Source of the DNA: Struthidea cinerea
Taxonomy: Eukaryota; Chordata; Aves; Passeriformes; Corcoracidae
Direction: 5' to 3'
Length of the DNA: 64,000 bases
Assembly (NCBI GenBank): GCA_013397865.1
Contig: VZTI01003143.1
Coordinates: forward strand, 935,244-999,243
Part shown: piece after piece, positions 1 through 14,400 of the stretch
How the letters are laid out: every line of letters begins with the position of its first letter
How positions within the stretch are numbered: position 1 is the stretch's first letter
Notes under the pieces: model-generated
Database searches by the model: none
The model's input: the letters and a program-made list of their open reading frames with translations, nothing else
Told to the model about the DNA's origin: nothing
Made by a program: the position numbers and the translations under genes

Positions 1-3000
1 TTGTTGCCATATTGCATGCACTAGCTATTGAGCTGCAATAGCAAATATAAAACAGCTAGAAATTGATTATACTTAATAATTTTTAACAATTACTTGCTCT
101 AATTGCTTGAGTAATAGTGGAGTTTGATTTGATACAGAGATATGATCTATTTGTGTGAACAGACTAATGATTCACAAGGTGTTTTGTGGCCATCAGTATG
201 TTCTGTGACCAGAGCAGCTGAATGTGCACATTGATCTGGTTGTGAGGCTGAGACCTAATTCAAATGAGAACCAAAACACCAGATAAATACTACAGAAGAA
301 ATAGACTCTGATTTAGGGGTTAGATGTGCCAGTGGAAGCTACATGAGGAATTTTGCTGTAAGTTGCTGTAGATTTCTTAAGTGCACAAAGGTTTAGTATG
401 TCCTGTTGTAATAGTGCTGATGGTAGGGAACGTATATATTCTTTAAATTCACAATTCAAGGTTAGGCAACTACATTAGGCACATAAATAGCACAAGGGGG
501 AGTTATTTTCTTCAGAACACAACAGTTAGCAGAAAGGTGCCTGCCTCAGCCCATTTGTATCATCCCTGCTCTTTCCCTGCTGAATGCTCCAGCTGCTGGG
601 ATACAAAATCAGCCATCCCTCTCCTTATCTTCTTAAGGCCCAATGATGCTTGAATTTTTAGCCTTACCATGTCGTAGCACTGGCAGAATGAGTGAAGATG
701 ACTTGCTCTTCTTCCCTTTTAACTATTCTCAGGCCTTGTCATGGAAAATGCAAAATATGGATGGTGAATAATTTGCTTTTGGCTGAGGAGCGTACTCAAC
801 TCACATTGTGCCAAATACACTGCCTGGCTGTAACTGCTGGGATATTGTATGAAAATGGGCATCACCTTGAATGTCCCTGAAGGGCAGGAGGTACAGCTGC
901 AGGACTTTGCTTTCCTCTTGGTGCTGCTGGCTGTGTGCTCTGAGGGTCACTAGGCCCATACCAGCTGGATCTGTGCCTTGGGAGACTGTGGCAAGGAATG
1001 GTGGGTCTGTATCCAAAATGGGCTTTGATTTTGGTTCCCTCAGCTTAGTCAAATTGGCAGTGTCTTAGGGCACAAACAGTAATAGAATATTTAGGGGAGC
1101 TTTTGGTGAAAATCTGGGTATCTATGAACTTTATTGTGGCTTGGTCTCTTGACCTTGATTAACTGCAGTTTGGTTAGCTGCACAATAGACATCTACTGGG
1201 GAGATTTTGTCCTAACAGCTTACAGACCTGCCTCAGTTATGGCTGTCCAACTCTTTGCAGACTGAATGGACAAGATTCTTGTCTGAAAATTTTTAGTCTG
1301 GAGTAATTCAGTATATGTAAGTGTGTTTTCAAAATATCATTTACATTCAAGATAATATGTTTCAGGTAGTATAATTTTTTTCCCGAGTGTAAAATTGAAA
1401 CTTTCCAACAAGAGTGAAAATGAAAGGAGAAGCAGCAATAGATAAAATTTCATTAAAATTTGATCTGCCCCTACAAATCAAGAAGTGTTTGGATTCTTCA
1501 GTACTGGGGATTACTTGGTACTGAAGTCACCTGTGTGTGTTGAGTACCCTCTGAGGACTTGCTAATATCCTTTATGTGAGTGATAGCATAATTCTGTGCA
1601 GAAGAAAATTACTGCTCTGCACTGGGGAGACACTTCATGATTAGTTGATGTTAGTCGGTCAGGAATACCACGTGTTACTCTTGATCCTGCTGGAGTAACT
1701 TCTTGATTAAAGTAGATAAATGGACCAAGAACCATTCTTTTAATTTATTCCGCTGTGATAAAGTATGCTAGATCTCTTCCTGCTTAAATGGTTTATTTAG
1801 AAAAAAGAAAAAAATGCCATGTTTGCAGGTGTAAAAAGTGTGCTCTATATCCCTGGGTAATAATGTGACAAAAATAGGAAATGTGATCTTTAGATCATCT
1901 TCTACTTTCCTATGTGTGTATATGAAAAAATATTTTCTTTCTCCATGGAGAAATGACAAAGAAAAATTATTATACCAATCTTCATGGAAGAAGATTGTAT
2001 ATTAGATTGTCTAATTATGTATATTAGCTGTGGATTTTAAAAAAAAAGTACTAAACTGTTTAAGAGTTTAGTGAATTTAAATTTAATATTGATATGAAAA
2101 CTTCCCCACTCTGAACTTTTCTCTTAGGTGGAGTAGGTAGGCAAGACTTTGTATTTGTTTCTCAACAGAAGCAGTGCAATGAATTCTTCATTTCAGAAAA
2201 TATGAAGTAAAAAGCTCTGCTGCTAAGAGCAGCAAGACATTTTAAGCAAGTTTTATCACAATGAGGCTAAAGAAGGTACAAGAACTTACTGGCTGATTGA
2301 GATAGATGTGAGACTGCAACTGCCCAAAGATGCATGAATTGTTTACCTCTGTCACAGTCGATGTCGCTTCCATCCTCATTTCAAACAATTTCCATTGTAG
2401 GAGATAATGGAAAAGCTGTAAAGGAAAATCCTGCCTATGGCAGCAAGTTCCCAATGTGAGGTGGATTGCACCTACTGCTCAATGGCTTTTAGCTCTGCGC
2501 TCTTGAGAATAACTACTCAGCATTGAAAGTGACTCTGAGAGTTCTTAATACTGAAAGGTTTTAAAAGCTGGTTAGGATTTTTTATACATTTGCAATGGAA
2601 AAACAGAGATTTGCACAACTTTTTAATGCAAAAAGTACTTGAAAGAAATATCTACTGTGTAATTTACATAATGCTGTTATCACATCAAGACTGGGTAAAA
2701 CCTCTCGGTGGAAGAGTTGATAAAGAGTGCTTTTGAGGATATGATAATCTCAAAAAAGTCTAATAAGATAATAGTATTATTTAAACTTAACATGGAATGT
2801 TATCAGAAGAACAGTTCTGTACATCTACTGACATTGCTATGGCAGTTCTGAAAGTATCTGTTACAAAGTTTTTGAACAAAATGTAAACATAATGGTAATG
2901 CTGAAATTATACTTAGTCCAAATAAATAATGCCATTAGTGAAGGAAGGTTTGTGTTATGTTAGGAGGGGGTTGATTTTTAACATTTTTCAAAGGATTTTC

Positions 3001-3957
3001 TTATATTTTGGAGAGGTTAGGGAAAGAGAATTAAAGTTTTTAGTTATTGTAGTCAAAAATCCTTGGCAAAAGGCCATTTTATGAACTAGAATTGTCTTTC
3101 TAAAGTAGAAAATAAAATATAATAAGCAATTGTGTAGATAAGCACACATAAGCTATGGCTCTGTGTAAGAAATCCATATGGCTCAATATAATATTGTATA
3201 ACACATTCCTGCCCATCATCTCCTCTTATCCTTACCATTATGCAAACAGAATGTGTATTAAAATTCCCATAGAAGTGTGATACAAAATCCTGCTAAAATG
3301 GGCTAAAAGTAATCCAAATTTCCTATGGTATTATGTTCTTCTGGAGATATGTAGGAGCTTCATTTTATAAATATTGAAACTGTGAAAATGAGAACCTGGG
3401 GAGCAAAAAACCAGAATTACTGGTATGACCTTTTGGACATTAGAGTAATTTATCTTCAGGCAGCCTCTGGGACTCACTGGCCAGTGACGTAATCCAGTAG
3501 TCTTTTATACTTACATTTGTCTTGCTTTGGTATATATCTATCTAGTCCTTGCTTTTTATGATCTTTATGTTATTCTTTGCAGTTGAAATAAATGTCTTTT
3601 TGCTATTCAGAGTTAAATGCTGACCTTTTTCATAGCTATTTGTGGGACTTTTGCATTCACAGTTCCACTACTGTTGTTCAATAGCGATTTTTTTTATATT
3701 CACAGCTAATCTGATTCAAAGCCCAGAGAACCTACTTCTGGATTATTTATATAATTCAGCAGGCTTTGGATCAGAACTCATGACTGTGGCCTTTATGAAA
3801 TGTATTATTCTTCTAGACAGGCTCGTGCTGACTAAAGTTACTTTCCTAGGTGATAGCAACATAGTAATGCATGTGTTTGATAACAGGAAAAAGTGTCCCT
3901 ATGCTATACCACAACAGGGCTTCTCATAGAACTAAAAAGACTGCCTGTTAATGGTCC

Positions 3958-4034
3958 AAGAGGGAGGGAGAATAGAGGGAAGAAAGCAGGGGAAAGGGCA
4001 GAAGAAAGAAAGAAAGAAAGAGAAAAGGAGAGAG
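3958..4034 (+). repeat. Purine-rich tract with GAAA microsatellite
   Basis: Nearly all A/G for about 75 bases, with four GAAA units around 4004-4020. Simple-sequence DNA inside intron 2 with no sign of coding use. Confidence 0.7.
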
Positions 4035-7000
4035 GTCATACCACAATAGAAAAGGAAGCTATATTGATTTTCTCAGTGAAAGCCAATGTTGTTAGATCTG
4101 CTGAAGTGAGAAGATTATATACTCTTTTCTAAAATTCCCCATTGCTTCTTTACAGAGTGCCTGGTTCTGTCACCCAAGATAATTCCTAAAATACAGTAAA
4201 GTCTACTTTGTAGTAATGAAGAGAAAAAAGTGAAGAGTAACAAAATGCCATAATGCAAGTCATTAGACTTAAATGGTGATCTGTACTCTAGGAAAAATGA
4301 GGTTTCTTGCCGCTGAAGATGAGTTTCATTGTGCTCATCTCCTGGGACTGCATGAACTCTCACTTATCAGACAGGTGCTAAATTCTGTACTTGAAGCAGA
4401 TTATAGCTTCCTCTTTCTTTGCTCCAGCTGAGAGTCCTTTAAAGTGCATTTTTTTTGGCCTGTTTAAAATTGGTGCTACCTTTGCGTCTACACAATTTCT
4501 TTCGTATGCAGCCATTCCACTTCTCATAAAATGGTACTTGCATGATATGGGGAAGAGGGAGATACCACCATAAGCTTCATTTATGCCCATGTTCACCAAC
4601 AAAAAGACAATAAACTTGTTCTATGTACAGTAGTCATATGTTGGGGAGTAAGCTCTGCTTCTAGGAAGTACAGATGAACTGCTCATGCACCATGTTTGAA
4701 AAATGTTGCTTTTATGTTGCAAATCAGGGATGGCTTTAAGGGGCAAAGCCTGTGGTTGTCCCATTTTATTCTCCGGGCTAAACTAGCAGCATGTGAAACA
4801 GCTGAAAACAGGTGGGGAATCCTCTTCTTGTGGGAGACCAGACACTCTCATGTGGGAGACCAAACATTGCCATGATGCATTGACAGCTAATTAAAATGTG
4901 TGTACGTTATATGAAAACAAGCCATAGGCCATGTTTCTTGGTACTTATTTCTCAGTCTAAAAGTGAGTCAGCCATGTATTCCAGTTCTGTTTTCAGCTCT
5001 GGTTATTTGTGATCTTGGAATGATCTTTGTCGCTCAACAGTGTTGTATTCAGTTTCATGCTTTAAAGTATTACTGAAGGTAAAGGAAACATCTGCTACAA
5101 CCTGCATTCCTTGGAACAAGGTTAGAAGTGTTCAGGACTTCCAATTAGGGCTTCATATATTGTCAAGAATTAAATAAAGCAGGGAAAAGAATGTGTTACT
5201 TTTTACTGGACATTTTCTCATTTGGCACTGTATCAAACTTCCTTCCTTAATACTTAGATGAAAAATATTGCTTAGATCATAACACTACAGTAATTATAAA
5301 AAATTATGTGGCAAGTTTTCATTATATATAACTACATGATTCTCTATATGCAGATTCAGCAGCAGTGAGATGAGAATAATGGAAAAGAGTTACCTTAAAA
5401 GGCTAACTGAATTTCTCCTATAATCCTTTTCCTAGTCTGAACAGCTATTCCATTGAGTACCCTGCAGATGGAACATCTCTGATAATCTGTATTTCTCTAG
5501 CACAGAAGTATTTAATTGTGTATTTTCTAACTAGCCTGCAATGCCCAGGTCTTTTAGGCAATGAAAGAAGAAGAGGAACAGCAAACAGTTTCTATTATGA
5601 AAGAAAGCTGTCCACTGGCATTCATCCTCCTATGCATTTTGTTCAGTAATTCACTTAGTCTGACTGTGAATCATCAGACTGACTCCCAGGAAGAAAAAAT
5701 ACCAGATAGCCACTGTATTCATAATACTGATTACAGTTTTCCACTGTATTTCAACAACTGTAGCTTATTCTATCTGAGGATAAAGTGAAAAAAACAAAAC
5801 ATTTTTTCTCACTTGGTTGTTTTTTGACTACTTTATTGAACAATGTCTCCGTGACTGTAGATATGAAGAAAGCATAGATTTTATGTTCAAAAAATAAGCA
5901 AACAAAAAATGGAAGAAAGAGCCATAGTCTGAAGGTAGCAAAATGTTTCATCAGTATTTTTCTGACACATCTTCTGTGACAGATTTTAATAAGAGGTGAG
6001 TGGTCTAGGACATTTTAAATGAGGAACAGGAAAGATTGACATAATAGGGTTCAGCTGAATACAGGTTAGTGCTGTGCCATTTTTCAGGTATTCTCATAGA
6101 TAATCCATGTTTTTGCACACATAGACACAATGCAAAGATACAGTTTAGGTAAGCTGATATTTAGATACAAAAATGACGAATAAGGTGTTAAGCAGAATTA
6201 TAGATTAGATGTTTTGGCTTGCATGAATGCATCTGGTTGCAAAGCAACTAGAATATTCTGTTGCTTCTCTTTGCTTTATTTGTGATATTACACCCCACAG
6301 TAAGAAAATATGTTGAATTAATTTCTTTGTCACTGTATGAGTGCCAGAAAAGGTCCATGGGATAAATATTATTTGACTTCTGCTCATGTAAAAGCAAGTT
6401 ACTTTATTAGTGTTGAACTTTGAGGGTTTAAGTACTATTAAATGTTTCTGGATTTATTCTATGGGCTGACTCTCTTTAACCAAACCAGTACAATTTTATT
6501 TTTGAAAACTTGACCAAGATGTTGGCAAGAAATCCAGTCTTGGAAAACCTCCAAGGAGCTGCATCACTGAGACAGGCATAATAAATGGCTAAGCCCAAAC
6601 CTGGAAGCCAAAACTCCTTCTTTGTAGTTACAACTCTGTCTGGACAAGTAATTTCATCCATTAAATTCAGGGATTTTCCAATCTTAAGAATTTTGGTAAA
6701 ATCCTGATCAGGCTGCAGGGGTAACTGGGGCTTTTGGAGGGGAAAAACACAAAACCCAAAAACCCTTACAGTGAAGATCAAGATAACACAGAAGCATTGC
6801 CTTCTACTCAGTAATAGGTGAAACTTAAGTCATCCATTTTTTGATGACCATAGTATTTCCCATGCAAAGTGTTATGTTGTAGCCTTGGGAATACGAGCTG
6901 TGGTAAGATTCCCAAGATCCATATTGGCAGAATTTCTCTCTTTGGGCCAATAATGCTCTCATCCACATTGAGAACTGACATCTTTCTTCTGCCTGGGAGG

Positions 7001-7444
7001 ATTAGAGACTGAGTTGTGCACCTTTGGTATAATAACTGAGACATCTATTTTTTAAAGTTCAGAGCAATATTGATTTGGCATCTAAATTTAAACTTTGTCC
7101 CAGTATAATTACGCATATCTTTTTGTGGCATTATTGCTGATTTTTCGTATCTTAGATAAAACATGTTTGCTAAAAAAAATAATGGAAATCACTTAACACT
7201 TCAAAGTGGTAAGTCAATAACGTTTTTTGATAAGGCAAATCCATTATTAACCGTCACCACGGAGAGGTTATCTTTAATCTCCTGTGTGTGTCCAATCAAT
7301 GTTTATAGAAGTAACTTTAACATCATGAAAGCAAAAGCTGATGAAAAATGGAGAGGAAGAAATTAAGTAGAGGTAAAGAATCCATCTCTCTTTTCTGCTG
7401 TCTTTCATCTATGAAATAAACCCTAGGATTGACATCAATTTCAT

Positions 7445-7600
7445 TAAAGGTCTTCCCTGAGCCTTCTTTTCTCCGGGCTAAACAGTCCCAGCTCCCTCAG
7501 TTGCCCCTAGTAAGACTTGGACTCCAGACCCTTCACCAGCTCTGTTGCCCTTCTCTGGACACCCTGCAGTACCTCTATTTCTTTCTTTCATTGAGAGCTG
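7445..7600 (-). mobile_element. CR1 LINE fragment (truncated, minus strand)
   Basis: Read on the + strand it has the antisense signature of an avian CR1 3' half: a CTCCGGGCTAAAC block, then CCCAGCTCCCTCAG, then a stretch ending in CTTCTCTGGACACCCTGCAG. In CR1 sense orientation this is the segment encoding the end of the second ORF, leading to the 3' end. It is heavily mutated and truncated at both ends, so inactive. Family recognition is from memory of CR1 sequence; the edges are approximate. Confidence 0.8.
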
Positions 7601-10600
7601 AAGTGGAAGCCAAAAGGAGAACTGGATGCTCGTTGTAGGGGTGGGATCATAGGGACCAAGGTTGAGGAGCAGAGTTAGATATGAACATTTTCTAGAAAGA
7701 AAGGCTGGGAAAATTTTCTTCAGACGTTCTGCCCTGGACAAGAGTGGTAAAGGTTATGGTATGGACAGGCCTCCATTTAATCTACTTTGTTCAGATGTAT
7801 TTCCATTCATTGTGAATTGCCAGTTACTTCTTCAGATCTGACACCTTTGACAAGCATTCTTTCTCTGTGCAGTCTTCAAGATATGTTGTGCATATTTTTG
7901 TTCTCCTCAGATTTCCAAAGCAGTTTGGGAGAATTTATTTTCAAAGCTCAGTTTCAACAATATTTTTCAAAATGGTTGGCACAGCTTTGACTTACGATTT
8001 CCATCATAACGCCTAAAACAATCTGCTCTTGTTTAAAAACATTCCATTCTTTCACTTTTACTTTGGCTTTCAGCAAGTTAATGTAAACTGCAGCAGTTTC
8101 ACCACCTGCTGCCTACACCAGGTGAATTTATGTTAACATTTTAGTTCAGATCAGGAGTGGACTTTTGAAGCAAATCTCCTGTCTGCACCGCACTTGGTTT
8201 GCAAGACAGAGTAGTCTCACAGTGTGTGGCATGGATTCATTGTTACTGGTACCAAACAGGAGTTGTATTGCAGGAAAGTACCTTATACCCTTCAGCAGCC
8301 AATGGGCATTCAGCCCATGGGACCAGACAGAGCTAGACTGAGGTAAAAGCCTTCTGAAAAACATATGGTATGGACATCTGGTCCTCAGCCTCAACTGTTT
8401 CACTCTATAAAGCTACTCGTATTGTTAAGCATTATTTGCTAATATAGGCACAGCCAATATCTGCTCCACCATTTGCAGCATTCATGCATAAACATGTATT
8501 TTGCTGCTCAAATGTAATTTGGGTCATCATGAGCAGACTCTAGTTCTCCACTCCTTCTCAGACTCCTTTCCTTATGGGATTCCCCTTGCTCCTGCCCCAG
8601 ATCAGACCCTGCCATTGTTTTCGTGTACATTTTACTCCGTAGTTTTTTCATCAATGCTACAACTACACACTATCTTCTGGGATGAGCAAAGATTGCAATT
8701 TTTATCACTAGGTGCATGTTAGGACTTTGTTTATTACACACTGAGCCACAGGTAATGACTGTCAAATTGAAGAACTTAAGTTCTGCATAAAAACCAGAAA
8801 ATACAAAACTATGGAAGTTAGAAGGAGATTATAGTTTCTTTGATTTTAATTTACTTGTTTTTTATTGAACATGATCGCAGATAGTAGAGAATTTAAAGAC
8901 AAGAGGAAAAATGCAATAATGGCATTCATTCGTTAAAAGAAGCATGGAAGAATGTTCCCAAAAGCACTGTAGAGGGAAAAAGTTAAGAGTGGTGTTTTCA
9001 GTCAGTTCTAATGTCAGTGATGGAAAGAGCAGAATGACAGAAATGCATGTTGGAAAAAGATTTTTGATGGTGTTCTGAAGGAGAGACTGCAGGTGAGCAG
9101 CGGGATTGGGTATGTCCGTGGAAAGCATGGAGATTTCTGCTGCCTTGGGGCAACTACAGGAGTCTGGGGAAGTGTTTGGCTTTGACAAAAGGAGCGAAAG
9201 AAATAGAGCATGGAGTAGGGAGTGCAGCTTAACTCCAAGGGATGGCCATGGGCAGCCATCTCAGCCCAAGATGGCAGAAATGTGCCAGGGAGAGCTTTAA
9301 AGAGTCTACTGCAGCTTGGAAAATCACTGAGCTGTCTGAAATCAGAGTTGCAAACAGGAGCCTGTTTGCAACGGTGCACAGGCCAAGCTGAGAATTGTTG
9401 TTTCTGTCCTTTCTGACCCTGTTTGGAGGCTTTTCTGTTTGAAAGTTAGCTATGCTAATTTATACTTTTTTAATTGTCTTTCATGGTATTAAAAGCCTTC
9501 AATATTTGTTAGAAAATTCACTACAGAAGACCAGAGCAGATTAATCTCCAAGTATTGGTTGACTTGAGCTCAGAATTTCTTAAGGGAAGCCTTTGAAAGA
9601 GATGAAATATTAGCCACTCTTTGCTTGTGAAAGTTCATAACAAATCAGGATATTGCATTATTTTTCCGGATGATAAATTATAACTGATAACTAAAGTCCA
9701 GGACAAGTCTGACTTGAGGAGGAGCTGAAAGCTTACCCAGTGTGCCATTTCCAATGGGACCAGTGCTTGCTTGGTACAGGGCTCTAGTCCCCACCTGTAG
9801 GATATTCCCATTCGTAAGCCTGTGACTTGAACTCACTTCAGGTCGTTTGACTGTTGTGCCTGACAGTTTCTTCTGTTGCCGTTTGCAAGCAGTAAATGTG
9901 TTTGTGTACCACCTGCAGTAATTCTGATGCAGCAAGGTGATACTGGTAACTCTCTTGACTTGTACTTGCTCAGTAATTTAGTTCAGGTTTGTTTCTAGCT
10001 AGCTGGCTATCCAGGTGAGCATCTCATATTACTGCCTATTGTCGTGGTTACAGGACTGGCTGCATATCTTCTCCCCTCTCTGAGTTTTCTGAGTGCAATA
10101 TGAGAGCTGTCCTTGCCTGGAATACAAGATAGCAAGTCTTCCTGACAGACTTGGATGTGCCACACTGGCCTGTAAATGAGCGTTGGTTTATTTCAACATA
10201 CCTAATAGAATTCAAATATATGCACTGCATACACTAATATTAGTTCATAACTATTAACAAGTGGGAAGTTAACTGAAGTAATTCCATTTTCTTACATCTG
10301 TGCAGTTAACTCTTGGTTTTAACTAGCATTTTGAAATGTTACCAGAATTCCCTGTTGGGAAAAAAAATCTACATTTACAAACACATTAACATACACAAAA
10401 TATTGTGCTATTTATATTAGTATGTTATATAAACAAAAGATTGTCATAGCTGCTGCTAATGCATCATACTGATTTGTGGAGTACTTGCACATTTCTTGAA
10501 AGCAATCAAGTCTTTGGTGACGGACATGCTGTCTGTGTCCCTGTCTTGTGTCTGGACTAGCTGCTGCGAAATGCCACGCAGCCACTGTGCCCTGGAGAAG

Positions 10601-11248
10601 GTCCTTGCTGCAGCTCAGGAGCTCCTCTCTGCCGGGCGGCTACAGAGGGAGACAGATGGCTGGAGTGGGAGTGCACAGCCCTCCACGGGCACAGCTGGGC
10701 CATACAGCCAGGCTCTCAGACACAGCATCACTCATCTCTTTTCCTTTTCCAGAGTAAAATCAGTTTACCTTTCCCCTCTGTGAAAGGAATTCTTAAAACA
10801 TCTTACTGCTTCTTTATAATTAAAAATCTTATTGGATAGATGACTTCATAGGGCAAAAGGAACACTAACTTTGGTTTGATTAAAAGTTATTTGGAAAGGA
10901 TAGTTTTCCAGCAATTCCCACAGTTTTTTGCATGCTGATTCCTTTAGTCTGAAAGCTTCTTTTTCATTTTATGTACATTGTTCGTGAGGGGTTTGTTGTT
11001 GTTTTATGTTTTCCTTAGAGATTCATAAGAATGTATGTGTTGATGTCTAGAGAGTTCAGAGTGTGACTTAACTGTTGAAGGTAGGAATCAGTGGTAGGTG
11101 TGTTAAATATTGCTACAGACAAAGTCTAAAAGAAGGGCAGGTACTCTGATCTCAGACTGCAAACTGTGTTTTAACATTACCACAATAAAAAATATATGGA
11201 TGCCAGTTTGGGTCTAAATGTATCTACCCCATATGTTTTGATTTCTAG

Positions 11249-11428
11249 GAACTTTGAACCAAAAGAACTGGGGCAAGAAATACTCTGCCTGTAATGGTGC
11301 CAAACAATCACCTATTAATATAGATGAAGACCTTACCCAAGTTAATGTGAATCTGAAGAAACTTAAATTCCATGGATGGGAAAAGGAAACTTTGGAAGAT
11401 ACTTTCATTCGCAACACTGGCAAAACAG
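11249..11428 (+). CDS. PTPRZ1: PTPRZ1 exon 3: start of carbonic-anhydrase-like domain
   Basis: 180 bp, acceptor TTTCTAG, donor CAG/gtaaaa. Two bases finish a Gly codon from exon 2; translation then runs TLNQKNWGKKYSACNGAKQ and the carbonic anhydrase core motif SPINID. The Cys in SACNG corresponds to the position that pairs with the Cys of APPCSE (exon 7) in membrane-type carbonic anhydrases. The domain is extracellular and in known family members binds contactin-1 rather than hydrating CO2. The exon ends one base into the Val codon completed by exon 4. No ATG belongs to this exon; the frame is set by the splice phases. Confidence 0.96.
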
Positions 11429-14400
11429 GTAAAAAAGTCAGATTTCATGTTTGTAGTTAAGAGGTCATAAAAGTGATATAGACAAACAACCAACCAAGGG
11501 CTCTTAATGGATCATTTTCATTTCACTTAGCTGGTGCATTCTGAATTTATCTATTAAATAAATAAACAACATAACAGTGATGACAGTAGCTAAATGGAAC
11601 AGAAGTCACACAAACAAAAATTCTGTGCATGGACAGATACAGCCAAAGCAATCACATCGTCACTATCATCCCATCATGGGCACATCATTGAAGCTAAACA
11701 GTAAGATGGCATTTGCTGTGAAATTACGGTAATTATTACTACATATTTAGAGTCTGTACTGGGTAGGCAAAAATTATTTTTTAAAAGTACGAGTAAATTA
11801 CCTACTCATCTGAAAGCACTTCATGGATGAGTTGAAGTTACAAAAAACTCAGGTTGGGATTCATCTCACCTACATAAAGACACACATAATAGAGAAACTT
11901 TCATCTGACTTACTCACATAGAGGCCTTCTAACAGTCAAATAAGAGAAATAGGTGCTTTTGTGGTCTGATTTGTCTTACCAAACTTAGAAATATATTTTA
12001 GAAAGAAGTGATTTATACCTACAAGTGCCTATTTCTCCCAGCCATGAAAAAAGCTTACGGTGTCATCTGAATTGTCAGACAAATTTTTTACAATCACTTA
12101 TAAATCCAGGAAAGCAGTAACTAAAAGCTGCTTGTTAGAAGTATAGTACTGTTCCTTGGTTTGGGCATAGGTGTGGGAAGGTATCGCTTAACAACTGTCT
12201 TTGACCTTCTACCAGTTCCGGGGGACCCTTAGATCAGCCTTTTTGGTTTAGTTTAGTTTGGCTTAGTTCAGTTCAGTTTAGCATCATTGTTCCTAATTTC
12301 TGTGCTTAGCTCTGTCATGTATTTCCTGCATACCACTACACAGATCACTTACTTCCCTCTTGCCTTACTAGCTGAGATAAATAGTGCTTCGTCTTTTCAA
12401 GATGCCCCTGAGAAAACGTTCTTTAAAGTCCTTAAAAGTGAACTGAGCTGTTTCTCATCTACAGCAATTCAGATATTATACGAGGAACTGCTAAGCTTGT
12501 TAAAATGGTCTTTAACGTTTTGAGGAAAGGAGTGCAGTGAAACTGAACTCCCATTAGCGCTCTTTTATCAAGAAGTCAAGCAGTTCACAGTCGCTGGAGA
12601 TGGGAAAGCCAAAATGTGGGGCTTCAGTCTATCCCACCCTGCTCATTCTCTCCAGAAGACAAATGCTATGTCCCATCTACAGTGTGTATACAGCTATGTC
12701 CAGCTGAAAACCTGTCATTGCTTTTTCCCATGGGAGACAGCTCCACAGCTAAAGAGTCTTATGTCAGGACAGTCCTCTTAGGAACTGGCTAAAATATTCT
12801 TCTGTCATGTTGTCTCATGATTTGTATATAGAATTATGGTAAAAATGGGGGGCAGGTGTGTATTTTCCTTTTTGTCAAAAACACAGGTGCTTTCAGGAAG
12901 GTATGTATTTCAGGGTTCAGTTTTCTTAGACAGCTAGTTGGTGTCTAGACCAGCTTTTTAGTGTAGTTCTATGTTTAGTTTCAGATAACAGGAAACAAGC
13001 GCACTTCATTAAATTATTATTTTTTGAATTATAGCATGAAATTAAACATATTTCTCCATGCTAGTAGTGAATTACCACACTTATTGCTTAGTTTAAGTAA
13101 CCAATTTCCTGTCAAATTGCATATGAAATACAGAGAAATAAGTGTATCATATTCATCTTCTAGCACCTAATACTGAAGTATGAGAGTCATAGATGCCTTG
13201 GCTGGCTTTTATATTGACACTCCTTTTTTTTCCCCTCTTTCTCAATTTGTGCAGTGGAAATTAACCTGACAAGTGATTATTATGTGAGTGGAGGTGGATT
13301 AGACACCATATTCAAAGCAAGCAAGATCACTTTTCACTGGGGAAAATGCAACGCGTCATCAGACGGATCAGAACATAGTTTAGAAGGGCAAAAATTTCCT
13401 CTTGAGGTAAAGTACAGAATTGATTTTGATGATTTCAACAGTTTGACGTTCTGCAGCATTAATACTGTACAAAAGTCCTTTGTTTATCTCTTAAGTCTAT
13501 TTGCAAATATAACCATTCACTTAAATGCAAATTAATAAGTGATGCATTTTAGAAGGGCAGTGTAAGGTGTTAGTGGCATGTTGAGAATGTCTAAACTACA
13601 TTTTTGCACATCTTCGAAGATAATATTAGATGTCAGTTCTGCTAATCTGACAAAGCTCCCATGAAAAGTTAAGCTCCTACAAGTTTGGCCCATCATATTC
13701 CACATCCGTTCATTGTTTGAAGTGTAAATGGACTTCTCAAAGTCAGGGCTTTGCTGAGAGCCCACGGGAGCTGCTGGGCCTTACAGAGACAAAGCATGGC
13801 CCATGTTGCTGGGCTGGAAAGAGCTGGCAGTGGTGTGCCAAGAGCCAGGTGAGCAGGTCCTGGGGTGCAGCCACACTGATAGGCAGCCAGGCCAGTGTCC
13901 CCCGGCTGGTTTGGCGGAATGGGTTGCAGCACCATGGGATTGGGGTGGAGGAGAGGAGCAGCTCTTGCTGGGATGCACAAAGGCCAAACTTTCTTCCCTC
14001 AACATGGCATTGTGTCATTTTTCAGTTAAAAAGAGGTAGTTGTGGGAGGCAACTGTCCTGTTCCTCATTCCAAGCATTTTGAACTTCTATGTGAAAGCAA
14101 AGCAATAGTGCCAGCGCTGGCCTATGGGAAAGAGTGGTAAACCAGGAGCAGTCCCTGGACAGTGTCATTTCTTTTACCTCATTAGCCACTTAAAAATTCC
14201 CAATCACACTCCATCTGTCCTGACAAGGCACCACAGAGAATACTCTCTTCCATCATCATCTCGGGGAAAGCTAGTAGGAGCAGGTCACTCCCCCATACAT
14301 GTTGGTCACCCAGCACTGGAGGAGATTTCCCAGCTGCATCTGGAGAAAGAGAGAAAGGGGTGCAACAAAATCAATACTCATGACAGCAGTCAGATGTGGG

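Larger units (their letters stand above)
1..11248 (+). other. 3' part of PTPRZ1 intron 2
   Basis: AT-rich sequence with no supportable exon. I looked for the short second coding exon (tail of the mature N-terminus, ending in a Gly split codon) and did not find it, so the window probably starts inside intron 2. It holds a CR1 fragment at 7445-7600, a purine-rich GAAA tract near 3958-4034, and a 22-nt imperfect tandem duplication near 4829-4872 (TGTGGGAGACC repeated). GC-richer patches around 9200-9300 and 10550-10740 have no recognised identity. Short ORFs here look like chance. Confidence 0.75.

Noticed and set aside
4769..4785. Short string identical to part of the CR1 fragment at 7469 (TTCTCCGGGCTAAAC)
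   Set aside because: Only about 16 bases match and the flanks do not resemble CR1, so it cannot be called a separate element.
9014..9379. 121-codon minus-strand ORF in intron 2
   Set aside because: No recognisable domain, compositional bias or splice context; length is compatible with chance.
1..11248. Search for PTPRZ1 exons 1 and 2
   Set aside because: No sequence encoding the signal peptide or the short second exon before the Gly split codon was found, so they are taken to lie upstream.
13740..14040. Cluster of overlapping ORFs on both strands in intron 4
   Set aside because: Frames are short, overlap on both strands and have no recognisable domain; a GC-richer patch suffices to explain them.
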